From assembly GCF_022539665.2 (NCBI RefSeq), contig NC_081331.1, positions 6,420,501 through 6,484,500 on the forward strand: 64,000 bases of DNA, in the 5' to 3' direction. The notes beneath the pieces are model-generated. The model worked only from the letters and a program-made list of their open reading frames with translations. It had not been told where the DNA came from and did no database searches. The DNA is from Daphnia carinata (lineage: Eukaryota; Arthropoda; Branchiopoda; Diplostraca; Daphniidae). The position numbers were made by a program, and so were the translations under genes. Positions 36,569 through 48,872 of this stretch are shown piece by piece. Each line of letters begins with the position of its first letter. Within the stretch, counting starts at the first letter, position 1.

Positions 36569-38416
36569 GTCTTTTAATTATTGTTATTACCCTTTCCTTT
36601 TCTTTTTTTTTAAACTAAAACTCAGACGCACACACACACTCTTCTACTTATCTCTTGTCCACTCAACTCCGTAAAAAGATGCTGGAACTATTTAAAAAAA
36701 AAGATCCGTCCGGTCCGTTTTCTTTTTTGCGCTCGTTTAGCGTATCAAATGAAACTGAACCGCTAGTTTAGCCCACGTTAATTACACCGTCAAATCTCAC
36801 GAGAGATCTTTAAGAAAAGGGTGTTTTCTTTAAATTTCAAGAACAACATTAAAAAAACAAAATTAAAACAAAAAGAGTTTCGCCACAAACGGTGTAGACA
36901 GATGGGAGGGGAGGCGGTCCAATAGGAGGGTGGGGGGAGAGCCGGGCGACAACAAGCACATCACAAAGACGCTCGACGTCTGGTAGCTACTTGGATGGTG
37001 ACGCCAGTCGAGACGGAGGAGTACACCGTCATCTTTAGAGTGCGGATCGAGCGCGCGCACTCCAATTCTTGAGATGCCACGAAGGAGCCGAGAAAAGGGG
37101 GAGGGCTATTGGGTCTCTCTCAAAGGGACTCTAAAAACCTCGACGACCATCCGCCGACAAAGATGGCGATGTACAAAAGCACTTGAAACTGTAGGTCGGC
37201 TGAGAGAAAAAAAAAACAGTTGAACAAGGCAAATGTTTTATTTTATTTTATTTCAATTGAATTTCAGTTCAAAGGATATCGCTTACGTTTCACGATCGTA
37301 TCTTCCAAGATTGATTGGAAGAGGCGAATGACAATCAATTGAAGAAGGGTATCCGGTACGATGGGTTTCGACGAATAATTCATATTAATGAGACTGGCGT
37401 CGATAAAAGGGATTCGGTGAGTGGGGAGTTTACAAAGATGTGAGATAACACTCGCATCGATTACCCCTCTGGAGCAAAAACATCAAGTTCCTCACTTTTG
37501 TTTTCTTCCTTTTTAAGCCAATAAAACTAAAAGGCGTGCATCAAGATCTACGTCATTCTACATGAATCACGTATGCTAATCATTAGCGGTAGTTGGTTGC
37601 CACTTCAACTACCATACGAACTGGTTCTTCTCGTTATTATAATTCAACTACTTTCGCTATAAACAGTTAGACCACCTTGGTCTAAAAACGACCACAAAAC
37701 AAGTTTATCTCAAAAAGAAAAAAGAGGATCCGATTTATTTTCACTTTAAACATAACAAAAAGAAAAAAAAAACGATAATTACATAGAATCAGCAACATGT
37801 TAACGTCGAAAAATAAGCATTTTCAGAGACATCAATTGAAACAAAAAGGATCACATGCGAGAAGTATTGAGCCGCCAGTTGAAATGAAATACAATGACGC
37901 GCGTAACGATCGTCAAGTGGGTTATACCAACACTACCATCTTTCATCTTTCCCCTACGGTTCTGCATCATGAAAACACACGAAAAAATCCCCCATCTTCA
38001 CACACAAAAAAAGGCAGCAATGAAAGATCTTCACGCACGCGCGGCCGCAGAGGATGTCATCTTGATAAATAGAGTTGCGATGTTCATGCTCATCGACCCC
38101 CTCCCCACCCACCATCCTGGATTCTCGTTTTGTTAACTTCATGCAAAAGAAAAAAAAACCAAAACCAAAAAAAAAAACGAAGCAAACCGAAATGTCCCCC
38201 TCGAGGACGTGCACAAAGACGAGTGTAAATAAGGATGTCGGAGTTAAATCCATCACATTGTCAGCGAAGGCAGTACACGCATTTCTTGCAAAGTCTTTTC
38301 CAACATTAAACACATACACATTACGTCTTTAAATTATAGTCTCCATATAAACAAAATACGGATCATACTACATTGAATGTCAATTAACGAAAGAAAAATA
38401 GAGAAATGATTCCCTT
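36569..38416. other. Intergenic region between Ly6 and membrane-protein genes
   Basis: No supported gene. It should include the Ly6 promoter on the left and the 3' UTR of the minus-strand membrane-protein gene on the right. The overlapping short ORFs at 37.8-38.3 kb show no domain. Confidence 0.45.
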
Positions 38417-40786
38417 TCACTTTCGGCGAGGTCTGACTGCTTTACTCGATCGTCCATCTTGGCCGTCCGGCTGCGGATGACGGCCAGACGGTATGGGCTG
38501 TTGAGGCGACACGAGCAGATTAGGTGGCGACGGTGGCGCCACCAGACGCTGGTGTCGACGATTGGCATTACGACTAACTGGACTCGAGCTGGACGTGTGC
38601 CGCGGGAAAAAGAACCCGGCACTGGAACGTCGTTCATTGTTGACGCTAAAATCTTCGCTGCATTCAAAACACAAGACGTAAGGAGACGAAGCCGATCGCT
38701 GAGAGATTCGAGACGCTTGCAACGTCATATCGGCAGACACGTGAGACGCCATCAGCGTGGCAGAGCTGGTCATACCTTCCACACCTTCGTCCACGTTCGT
38801 CAACCGATGATAACCATCTCCTCCTTCAAAATCATCCAAATACACCTCGACATCCATCTCAGACCGCAACCGCTCACTCTCGTAATTATCCCAATCCAGC
38901 GAAGCCAAACTGGCATTATCCGTCTGCGTCCTTCTGTTTACCTAAAAATAAACAATATCCTTTTCAATTCTTTGGTTAAAGGGAATTCACCCCTAAAAGA
39001 AATAAGGAAATAAAATTTAGATGAAAGAAAACGGAAACGGAGCAGGAAGGCGTAACGAGTAGGAGGGAAATATGTCTACCACATGGTAATGAGCATGTTA
39101 AAAAAAAAAAAGAAGAGAAAAAATATTTGGAAACGAACCAATCGGCCGCCCGTTCCTGGCAGAATTTCGAACGACGGAAAAGTGCCCTTGAGCGGCAGAG
39201 CGGATCGAGCGATATCGAGCGGCACAACGCATCCAGCGGAAACCACGTTCAGACTGCAACTGCTGTCGGTTTTCGACGTCTGGCAACGTTTCAAATGACC
39301 AGCGTACCAACCACTGACCGAAGACGGACAACTCTGAGTCGCTTCGTCCACCAGCTGGATCGTGGTCGGAATCATGCCAACATGCGTCGCAGACGTCAGG
39401 GCACCCGTGGCCGGCTCAGCGGATGTAAACTCGCCGTCATCCACACTGCGAGGACTCGTACTTTTCTTCGACCATTTGCGATCGTCTAACGCGACCCGAT
39501 CCATTAAAGGATGATTCATCAATTCCGGTTTAGCTTCTTCTTCCTCTCCATCAGCTACACCCTTTTCTTCGGGTTCAACAACCGCAACCGCCTGTTCAAT
39601 GTCGGCCGTCGCAACCACCGACTCGGCATCGTTGTTGAGCTCAGAGACGGGCGTATTGTAGCGCGGATGATACGGATTCGTCGAGCCGTAAGAATGTCCT
39701 TCAGATAATCCGCTTTTGTTGTACTGATTGCGATGGTGAGACTCTTCATCCGAGCCGGAAAACGTGGCAGGTGTGTAATGTCTATTTAAACGTTATCAAT
39801 TGAAAAATACAAAGTGCTAAGCTATTTTGTTTTAATTACTTCATTTAAAAAATAAACTTACTTGTTGATGGCTGCACTTTTCGAGTGGGTCGACATGGCC
39901 AAAATGGAATACGATTCCGAACTGGATGGCGATTGAATTTGAATAGACGGCATCATGGAAACGGGACGTGAACGCCGCAGCGGATAATGATGACAATCAT
40001 CTTCTTCGCGTTGCTGAGCTTCTCGATAATATTGACGTTGAACTTGACGATGATTGCGATGTTTTTGGCGCTGACTCGATTTTTGCAAACGATAATAATG
40101 GCTGCTTTGACGTTGACTAGAACCCGTTGCCGGTGGACGCCAATTAGGTATCGCTTCGTTATTATTCGCCAATGGCGAACTAAAAGCGCAACCAGAAATG
40201 CGTTTCGCCTCCGACAAGCGAACATCAGACATCGACCATCGATTAGATACAGCCGGTTCCGTCGCTCCAGTTTGAACGGCCACGTTTACTGCCCTCCGCT
40301 GTCAACAGCACATGACGAACAACAACAAAGAGAAATATGAAATACGGATGTTAATATCAACCACAAAAAAAAAAAGACGCGCAAGCTATTGATCGTAGTA
40401 AAAAGAAAGAAAAGTACTAACCTCAACATATCGGCACGAATTGCCACATTCGGCAAGTGAGGCCGTTGATGGCGGTGGCAAACATTTACAGAGAAGGGCA
40501 CTGGCCCGCCATCTCCTCTCGTCAAAATAGCAACGGATAGCAAAATAGACGAGTGCGCAAACAGCCATAACTGTCATACAAACGACGACGACGCTTACCA
40601 GCCCCGAAGATGATGTGGAATTAGTGGTGGGGACCACGTTCACGTCTTGCAACGAACTCATTCGTTTCACTTTAATCGCATTTAATAAAATAAAACAAAA
40701 AGATTCAAGTACATGCTATGAAATGTTTGCAACACAAGAAAATATCACTTACCCTCGTCTGGGATGGAAATGGAAGCGTTCAACAT
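38417..40786 (-). CDS. Unrecognised single-pass membrane protein with long Ser-rich cytoplasmic tail
   Basis: I do not recognise this protein. Exons in transcript order: 40753-40786, 40422-40669, 39862-40298, 39139-39781 and 38417-38941. All phases agree and give about 628 aa. The start is a weak point: it is the only Met in the open first exon (MLNASISIPDE). The short N-terminus has two N-glycosylation sequons (NAS at 3, NST at 28). One membrane segment follows (GLVSVVVVCMTVMAVCALVYF, about 34-54), then RCYFDERRWR, so N-out/C-in is predicted. Cys residues just inside (LLCKC) could be palmitoylated. The tail of about 570 residues is disordered in look: Gln/Arg/His-rich, then Ser-rich, an acidic patch (EEKGVADGEEEEAKPE), and a distinctive block ASLASLDWDNYESERLRSEM. 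It looks like an adhesion or signalling receptor tail; an upstream exon may be missed. The exon 4 donor (TTG|GTTCGT) is weak. Confidence 0.68.
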
Positions 40787-41175
40787 GAAAAACAAAATGG
40801 CGGTACAAAATAATTTGGAAATAGAACAAATGTGTGAATTTGAATAATATAAAACAAAAAAAAAATTCTAATAGAGTTGATACATGGAAAAATATTAAAT
40901 TAAAGTAAATCTGTATTGAAATCCAAAGTGTCTATGAATGACATTAACAAAGTATCCATCCACAGTCGTCGAGAGTTTGAACACAAGTGTGTGACGAATG
41001 ACCATATGCGACCTTTGGTCGACAACGAAAAGGCAGGGTGAGCAAACAAAACAAAAGATGAATTTGTTTTTCTTTACTGAATTTGCATAAATATCAATCG
41101 AGGGTATAGTTTTTGCTTTTGTTTTTTCGAGCCATTCCCCTCGTTTTTGAAGTTGGAGGTAGAACACGTTTAAAG
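40787..41175. other. Short spacer between two minus-strand genes
   Basis: Only about 390 bp separate the DRC11 stop from the start of the membrane-protein gene. It must hold the DRC11 3' UTR and the promoter of the next gene. No extra exon is visible. Confidence 0.5.
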
Positions 41176-44100
41176 TTATTTGCTCTTCTTCTTGACCTTG
41201 GAAGATTTGACGCCCATTTTTTTCGATCCCTTTTTCTTCTTTTTCTTTTTCTTCTTCTCCTTGACGTTGCTGTTGCCGGCCAAGAACTCGTCCTGATCAT
41301 TATTACGCAAATTATTTTCACCTTCAACATTTAATTGTTTTTTTTCATCCAAAAGAATATTAGAATCACCTCTTCGGTTTCGGCGTTGCGGTGGCGCTTC
41401 CGTCGACAAGGCGTTTTGGCGTACCACATTCTCAAATTCTCTTCATCCTCCCTTAGGGCAAATAAACAAAAAATACACGCTGGAGAAGATGCCAATCAAG
41501 AATGAATTTTCACATTTAATCGGTCTCTTCCTTTGTCTCAGCTCTTTGAATCTTGGCGAATTGATGCCATAAGAAACTAGCGGTACTCTTCAGGGCAATG
41601 GCGTCATAAACTGACACCGAAATAAGCCGGGCTAAAAAAAAAAAAAATAAGGAGAAACTTTCCTTTTTTTTCTACGTCTTATCTTTGGGTACATAACTGC
41701 CATGACCGGCTGCCTTATTTACCCACACTCCCCCAGACATGCGCCATTTTGATTTTGGCAGTTATCCCAATAGTTAAAAGAAATAGGTTACGCATCAAAA
41801 CTAAGCGAAACGTGATCTCCTTAACAGACAATTCCCTTTTGAAAATAAGATTTCAAATTGATTTGAGACTCATGCTCGCATAAACTGACGAATGAATTGG
41901 AGGTTTCACATACTTGTAAATGGGTTCGCAGCGGGCCAGCGCCGACACGAACTCGTCCGCTTTCAGCATCTGACGTGGCAACAGCTGTTTCCGTCGTTCG
42001 CTCAATATCTATTGTGACGTCATTATATAAACATTTTATTTACCACACAATTTTTTTTTTCTTTTTTCTTTTTAGAATAAATATTACAAAACGCTCTTAC
42101 TTCAGAAACTGATCGTGCAATGGAGCCGGGCGTGTACGAGTCGGAAATCCGTGCCAGATTCGTCAATTCCGCAGGAGTCGTTGTGTATTGACATGAGCGC
42201 GTCGCTTGACGGATAAAATAGTCCCACATGGTAAAACGGGTGCCGTAATCCGGTGGGGGTATGCCAATCATCCGCTGGAAGCACTTGCGACAAATTCTTT
42301 AATAAAAAAAAATGATGTAATGAAATTCAAATGCTATAATCGATTCGAATCGCATCAGATTAACTCGTTGATCGCATTCCCACGGAGTGGACGAAGTTCC
42401 GACAAGGAGGACGCGATCCTCAGGTCCGATGGCTCTCAAAATCTTTGGCAATTCCTTCCTCATACGGCGCATGTCCCATCGTTCCATGCGCACCGATTTC
42501 TTCATAAATAGACGGTCGACGTCTTCGATAACGATTACGGATGGTTGCAACAGTCTAGAAACCTTGTTTAGAACCCAATCCGATTGAAATAGTTTGAATG
42601 GCCGGAGTTGGGGGCGCTTTAACCAAAGTTGTACCACTTACTTTAGTGATCAAATGGATAAGCATGGTCATGCCGGCCTTCCCCGGATAGCGGCCCATCA
42701 ACGAAGAGTTGCTCATGTCGAATAAAGTGGCACCAGTGTGGTTACATATAGCGTGCATTAAAAAGCTTTTACCCGAACCATGCGGTCCGGCTAACAAGAC
42801 GGAACGAGTCAATGGCGTCCTCTTCCGGATCTCTTCCGATCCTTGAAAAAAAAAAAAAAAATAATAATAATGTCAAAATATCATACAAGATGGATGTTTT
42901 TGAAAATAGTCATACCAAGGGTTAGAATGCAATACTCGATCAAAGCGCAGCGGATGTCTCCCAGTCCGGGAAATGTGTCGCGCTTCCATTTCCGACTGAG
43001 TGGATCGACAACAGAGACAGAACCCAGGAAATCTTGAATGTTTGCTTTCGGATAGGAGCGGATGATGCCGACTTGGACCAGCTCTTCCACAAGAGACTCG
43101 AGCGTTCGGTCGGGAGTCAGATCCTTCTCTTTGCGACCTCTCTTGGATTTCTTGGCCGCTTTTCGGGCCGTCTTCCTCTTACCTTTGCTCTTGCGCCCGC
43201 GGTCGCGATCGTAAGCCGATTTCAAACGATCCAGCTCGTAGCGAGCCTGGATATCCGCTTCAAGTCGCATCTCGTCGTCCAACTCTTCAGATACTTGCGC
43301 CCTGAGAAGCTCCAGGTCCCATCCGATCCCACCCGTCTCCGCACGATCCCTCCAAACGTCTAGAAGAAGCTCATCTTTCATTTTCCTCGCATTTAAATTT
43401 CAATTTTTCATAACGGACCGTAATATTTCTGATTTTCGTGGACGATTTTTTCCAGCCATTGCGACGGTGTCATGTCGACACCTTTTGGCCTGTCCTCTTC
43501 TGCCCGTTTCATGCTGCTCGATGTCTTAGCCATAGGCGGTGCTGTTACTTTCTTCATTGCATTGAGCGAAAATGAACCAAATTAAAAATCGATTCAATTT
43601 TCTTGCATGTGTTTCAAGGGTTTCTCACTTTTTTCACCACGACGGGGACGGGCGTTTCGACGGGCCGGTCGGCCGTATTGTAAATGAGTTTGGATCCTCC
43701 TTCCTCCTCTGCTGGAAGGTCAGGAAATTTGCCGCTTTGCTCGCGATGATCGATGTACCAGCGTCGAATTTGCTCTAAGAAACTTTCTCTGATGGCCACT
43801 CCATCTTTGTCTCTTTGGCGATCGCGAAGCGTTGCCAACTCGATTTGATATTGCGCTTCGAGTTCCGTTTGCTTCAGCGTTCGCATTGTCTCCAGTTCTT
43901 TCGCTCGCGTGATCTCCGGATTCTCTTTGTAGTTCTTGGGGACCTGCAAAATAAAAAACACGTTTTTTTTTTTGTTTTTTTTTTTAACAGTCAACCGCCT
44001 ACAAACGTCGCAATAATTCCGCCCATTAATCACGAATAAGAAAAGTGCTGATTCTATCGCCCTCAAGGTCTTTCACGCTCCAAGGATTTGCCAAGTCCAT

Positions 44101-45195
44101 TGATTCATATTGCGATCTTTTCTTTTTTTCACGACCCTAAACCGCACCGCGGGTTTTCAATTCAAAGCATATTTTGCATTTGGGCGTGTTCATTTTTGTT
44201 TGTTGTTATTCTGAAATTGTTTTAACGTGGACGTTTATGTTATCTAGTGACCGGAAAACAAAAGAATTTTGATTGAGGAAATGGATTTCTCCAACTATTA
44301 CGTCGTTCGTGCTTGGCCGGCTAAATATTCAAATGATTGATGTCACTCATTTTTTTTTTGTGCGTGAAATCAGTGGGGCGGGATTGATGGCAAAAAAAAA
44401 AAAGAAAACAATTTCACTTCATACCATTCCGAGGAACACCATTTCTTGATGGCGCATTTGACGGACGCGTTTGAGCGCTAAGAAGCTGCGCCAGGCGTTT
44501 TGGATTTTGATGGCGGCCGTGTAGGTGTTCATAGCGGGTTTGAGCTTATGCAAGCCGCGCCCGGTCACCATTTTCTGCTGGCGGATTTGCTTCATCAAGT
44601 TGAAACGCAGGCGGCCCTGACGAGCTCGTTCGTGAATTTGAATCAGAGCCACGGCTTCATCCCACGTCATGGACGCGCTGTCGGCGCTCAGTTGTCGACG
44701 CGGATTGCGCTCCGACTTGAGCAGCACTCGCTGGACCAGCTGTTTGCGGTCCGTTTCGCTAGCCGAACGGACGGAAGCGTTTCCGTCTCGATCTCCATTG
44801 ACGAACAGCGTCAACGGCGGATCAGTTTGTTCGGGGGACATTTTCAATTGGGCCAGTGCGACTCCGATGAATGGCGTTTCGTTAAATTCCAGTGTGGCCA
44901 ATTCGTTTTTCAGCTCGACCACTCGGCCCAGGACGGCCCTTATGATGGTGCTGATATCGCGTCGCTTCTGGACGTGCAACATGTTGCGAAAGCAGACGTC
45001 CAGCTTCCGGGCGACGACAATGTAGCGCAGATAGACGAGACTGAGTCGCGAATAGAGGACATGTCGGTGTTTCTCCGGCAGTGATGCCACGATGGCTTTC
45101 TCCTGTTCCCATAACGATTCCAACTCGTCCTCGGCCCAGCGCCACAATTCGTCCAAGTCCACCCTGCCATTTATTTGAAACGACGTGTCACGCAT
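41176..45195 (-). CDS. IQCA1: IQ and AAA domain protein, DRC11/IQCA1 (nexin-dynein regulatory complex)
   Basis: Subunit of the nexin-dynein regulatory complex of motile cilia and sperm flagella. Exons in transcript order: 44425-45195, 43629-43943, 43419-43551, 42916-43374, 42642-42841, 42384-42562, 42101-42296, 41914-42008, 41370-41451 and 41176-41292. Phases agree; product about 848 aa (human about 820). N-terminal helical region with HVQKRRDISTIIRAVLGRVVELKNELA; IQ motif AAIKIQNAWRSFLALKRV (about 227-244). A Lys-rich linker precedes EKDLTPDRTLESLVEELVQ. The AAA+ module has Walker A GPHGSGKS (578-585) and Walker B-like VIVIEDVD (635-642). PPPDYGTRFTMWDYFI follows, then ADEFVSALARCEPIYK and NLRMWYAKTP. 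It ends in a Lys-rich tail (SSKVKKKSK). In insects and crustaceans such genes are expected mainly in testis and sensory cilia. The intron between 43419 and 43374 is only 44 nt, and the 42384 donor leaves out eight residues that would otherwise read on. Confidence 0.9.
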
Positions 45196-48100
45196 ACTGT
45201 ACAATTTCGATTAGCAAACAAACATCGTTTGTCTCAACGACAATGAAATAATAGTTCCTCAGCGTAAGACTGGAACATTGACCTGCGTCACAGTTTTAAC
45301 CGCAATATGCATATTCGAGCAGGTCCTTTAGTGACTGGTTGGTCCACTCGTGGGCAACGGGCCACAAGCCTTACACATAAACACACAACCTGAAATCTCG
45401 ATTTAATAGTACAGGCAGTACACTGCCCTCTATAAGGATATGCAAATCTGGCCGTCAATGAGTCACTGTACGGAGACGGAATTTCAGGTCTGAGATTGAT
45501 GCGCTGGACGGTGAAAAACTACACAGAAATTTAGGACAGCAATACTGAGATGGCTTTAAAACTTACATGGACATGATGAGTCTTGAATTTCAGCTATCGA
45601 GAATCCCAATTCACTTGGAACAGCAATGCCCTGTCAAACTTGTAAATAGAAGAACGCTCTGGGATGTGCATATCGATTAAGCGTTGCCATAGTGATTGTT
45701 TATAACAGTCTACACCAACACGAAGCCCTTCTTTGTTATTGTTTAAATATGAATGTCACTTTTGTTTTTCATTCTTCGAACTTCAGATGCCCGCGTGTAC
45801 GGGAACAGGTTCTATAACAAGGATTGCATGAACAAGCAGTTAAACCCTTTCCATTTCTATTTACGCTAAAACAATTAAAAAGGAAAAACCTGATCCGAAA
45901 GGGAAAAACAAGTTGTAAAAGCGAACCAGTTTTGTCTCATTTTCATTATCAGCAACTTGTAATTTTCAGTCCAGCAGGTTGTAGAACAAGCGAAACCGGA
46001 CAGAGATGAATGACTTTGTACTACAGAAGAATGCACCTTGAGTACTGTAACACATATTTAAATTTGTCTACAGGATTATTCAAATTTCCTAACACTTTTC
46101 GTGCCAAGAGTTTCGCGTTCGTGAATGCGCAGGAAATACAAGAGAAAATCCCCGTAGTTACAAATTTATGCAACTTTTACGGTACTGGATCTTTTGCTGA
46201 ATTTCCGCACTGCGTTTGCAAACAAGGTTATCTCTAGAAGCACATCGAAAATATTGCAAAGCATTTTCCGCACTTGTGGGATTTTATTGCAATAAAATTG
46301 TGGTTAAATTGTCTGGTTTTGCTGCTTTTTAAGATAGTGGACCATAAACATTAGATGCATTCGCGAATTGCCTTATTACTTTTCAATTAAAATGGGAAAA
46401 ATTTTGCATTGCGAACAAAGCAAATCTCGAAAGGTTTGCGATTTATTACACCAGGCTTATACGAGTTTGCAGATTGCCAAAAATCTTCGTTTAAGTGACA
46501 GCAAGTAAACAAGGACGAATCCTTTATTTCTCCTACGTGTACGAATTTTATTACGCTTTTAACTGCTGTAACTATTTTATGAACTATAAGTGAAAGGTAG
46601 GAAACAATGTAAACAAATAGAGAAAAAAAAATAAATAAAAGGGAAGAATCACGACCGTTTTCAAGGTTTCCAACGATTCGGGTAAAATCCCACACCGTTT
46701 GCCATTGGCAGTACGAACGTGCAATACTGCAAGGTCACGATGTCTTTTATCTTGGGAAAAGGGGAAATACCTGATTAAAAATGCAAAAAAATGAAAAGGG
46801 AAATTATTAAGGGAAGTTTTGCAAGGTATTCATATGTGAAGCGTAACTCAAACGTTAAGAAATGCAGTAATTCGAATATTTATGCAATCGGAAAATTCCA
46901 ACGCTTACACTTATCGAGCTGTTGACTCACTTCCTATCAAATGCTAGTGGACGACTCATGTCTTTTGGAGGGGCAAAGTCATGACATCATTCATAAATAA
47001 TGCATGGCAATTGTGGGATTTACTCGTATCGCTAAATGAAAGCGACGATATTAAGAAATATAACAACCGATCATGTTTGTTATTGTCAAGTTTGTCCAAT
47101 CAGGAAGAGCAGACCTAATCTACGAAATGCCTTATCACGAACTGATACGAGGTTGTTAGTCACATTGGCGACGGATAGGAAGAGAAGGATCGAGACAGTG
47201 GGATATGTCACTCAGTTTTCCAGGACCACCTTCCCCTATCCGCCAAATAAATGACGCACGAAAATCAAATGAAAAACATTTTGTTTCGTCATGGCCCATG
47301 AGTCGCTATCCGCTTTGATCGGGAACTGTCCCGCTAAGACGAGTAATAGCAAAAAATGATTGTGATCTATACAAACTGAAAGGACCAGACTGAACCATTT
47401 TGCATCTCACTCGGCCATGGGCAATTTTAAGTGGATCCGCTTGGTTTTGCCATAAAAAAAAACAACACGGTAATAAAAAGAGAAAAAAAGCGTATCGTTT
47501 TCTTGTTCGTATGGCTCACCTTATTCTATCTGGCGAAATATTTTATGCATTGCAATTTTTTTTTGTTTAGAAAGTGGTCATCAACACACTTTTTCACGGT
47601 TATGTATACAACTACTAGGTTTTTTCCACTTGAAAAATACCTTGTCCTGGTTTATTTATTTGTTTTCCATTGACGCCTTTGTTGACTTACAAAGAACCTA
47701 TTCTTTTTCTGTTTTTGCTTTCTCTTTTTTTCTCTTTCTGATTTTTGAACAAGTAGCAAATGATTTCGTCTAGTCGTAGACGGGATGAATCCAAAGCCGA
47801 ATTATCATGATTCCGCATTGCTTTTCTCTGCTCTATTAATTTTTTAAACTTGGCTTACTGTTGTGGGCAAAGAGCGACGTCAATGGCCATCATTTTCACC
47901 AAACAATAACCCGCATGAAAAACATACAGGACGGCTATTGTTATTAAGAACAAAAACGTGATAACAGAAAAGGCCGGAAGGTAAGGAAACGGACCCCCCT
48001 CGCCATCTCGTAACTGGTACAGGAAAGCCCGCTAGTGTGGTCATTATTTAACGAAGAAGAACGAAGAAGATTTAACGAGAATGTTAAATATAAGAAACAG

Positions 48101-48872
48101 GATGTGTCGTCTTATCATTTCCTTTTTTTCCTTCTGCAAAAGCTGTTAATGCCATCTGTTTGCATTTTTTAGAACTTGCTATTCGGATTGGCTGAGTCCC
48201 GCAAGTTGCACGATGTTATTGATGATGCAATACGATGTGCTCGCACGTTTCCATTAGGTAACGACCGCCGTCGTCCTCTATCGTGAGCCACCGGGACTGT
48301 TACTGTTGTCGTTATTACGACTACAACTTACTTGATTTCAAGCTTCGTATGCCTTAAAACCCACACGTATTTTAAATAAACATTGCTTACTATTTCCACT
48401 CGTAGCACAGGAGCTTCTCATCCCGATTAGGATTTAAGCCCTCCAATATTATAAGTATAATTTGATCGGTACATGTAGGATTATGTTCGCCGCGCTACAC
48501 CAACCTTAACGATCGTGAGAAAAATACATAAGTAACACTTTCGATTATCCGTACGCTGTTGCAATTTTTAATGCAATATCGATCAACCATTGTCGGGAAG
48601 AAATGGCGCGGAAAGCAGATTTCTAACGTGTGCCACTCCCACACGCAGGGAAGGGGTGGGTGGGCAAATGAACTATTAAATGTATGGTGACTGTAAATTT
48701 CACTATTTTACTGCTGGGCCTTGAAAAAGCGTTGAATGTATTATCATTCATTAACCTTTCGTCGAACGTGTGTCGTGCGAACGTTGCCACCTTTCAGCAG
48801 TTGTCACGACGTCAGACAGTTGACAATACGCTTTTTTTTCTAAAGTGTCGTAAGTTGGTGAGAGACTGTAAA
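45196..48872. other. Intergenic region between divergent DRC11 and S51-like genes
   Basis: No supported gene over about 3.7 kb. It holds two divergent promoter regions. Open frames are short and have no recognisable domain. No repeat family stands out. Confidence 0.5.

Noticed and set aside
38459-39708. Long plus-strand ORFs (184, 120 and 65 codons) opposite the membrane-protein exons
   Set aside because: They are antisense shadows of well-phased minus-strand exons and are Arg-rich as expected from complementing Ser/Asp codons.
41525-41633. Minus-strand open stretch (ISVSVYDAIALKSTASFLWHQFAKIQ) inside a DRC11 intron
   Set aside because: The phase does not match the CEPIYK donor, and the direct join to NLRMWYAKTP matches the family. 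It may be chance or an unrelated short exon.
44500-45084. 194-codon plus-strand ORF opposite DRC11 exon 1
   Set aside because: Antisense shadow of the IQ-motif exon, with no independent signal.
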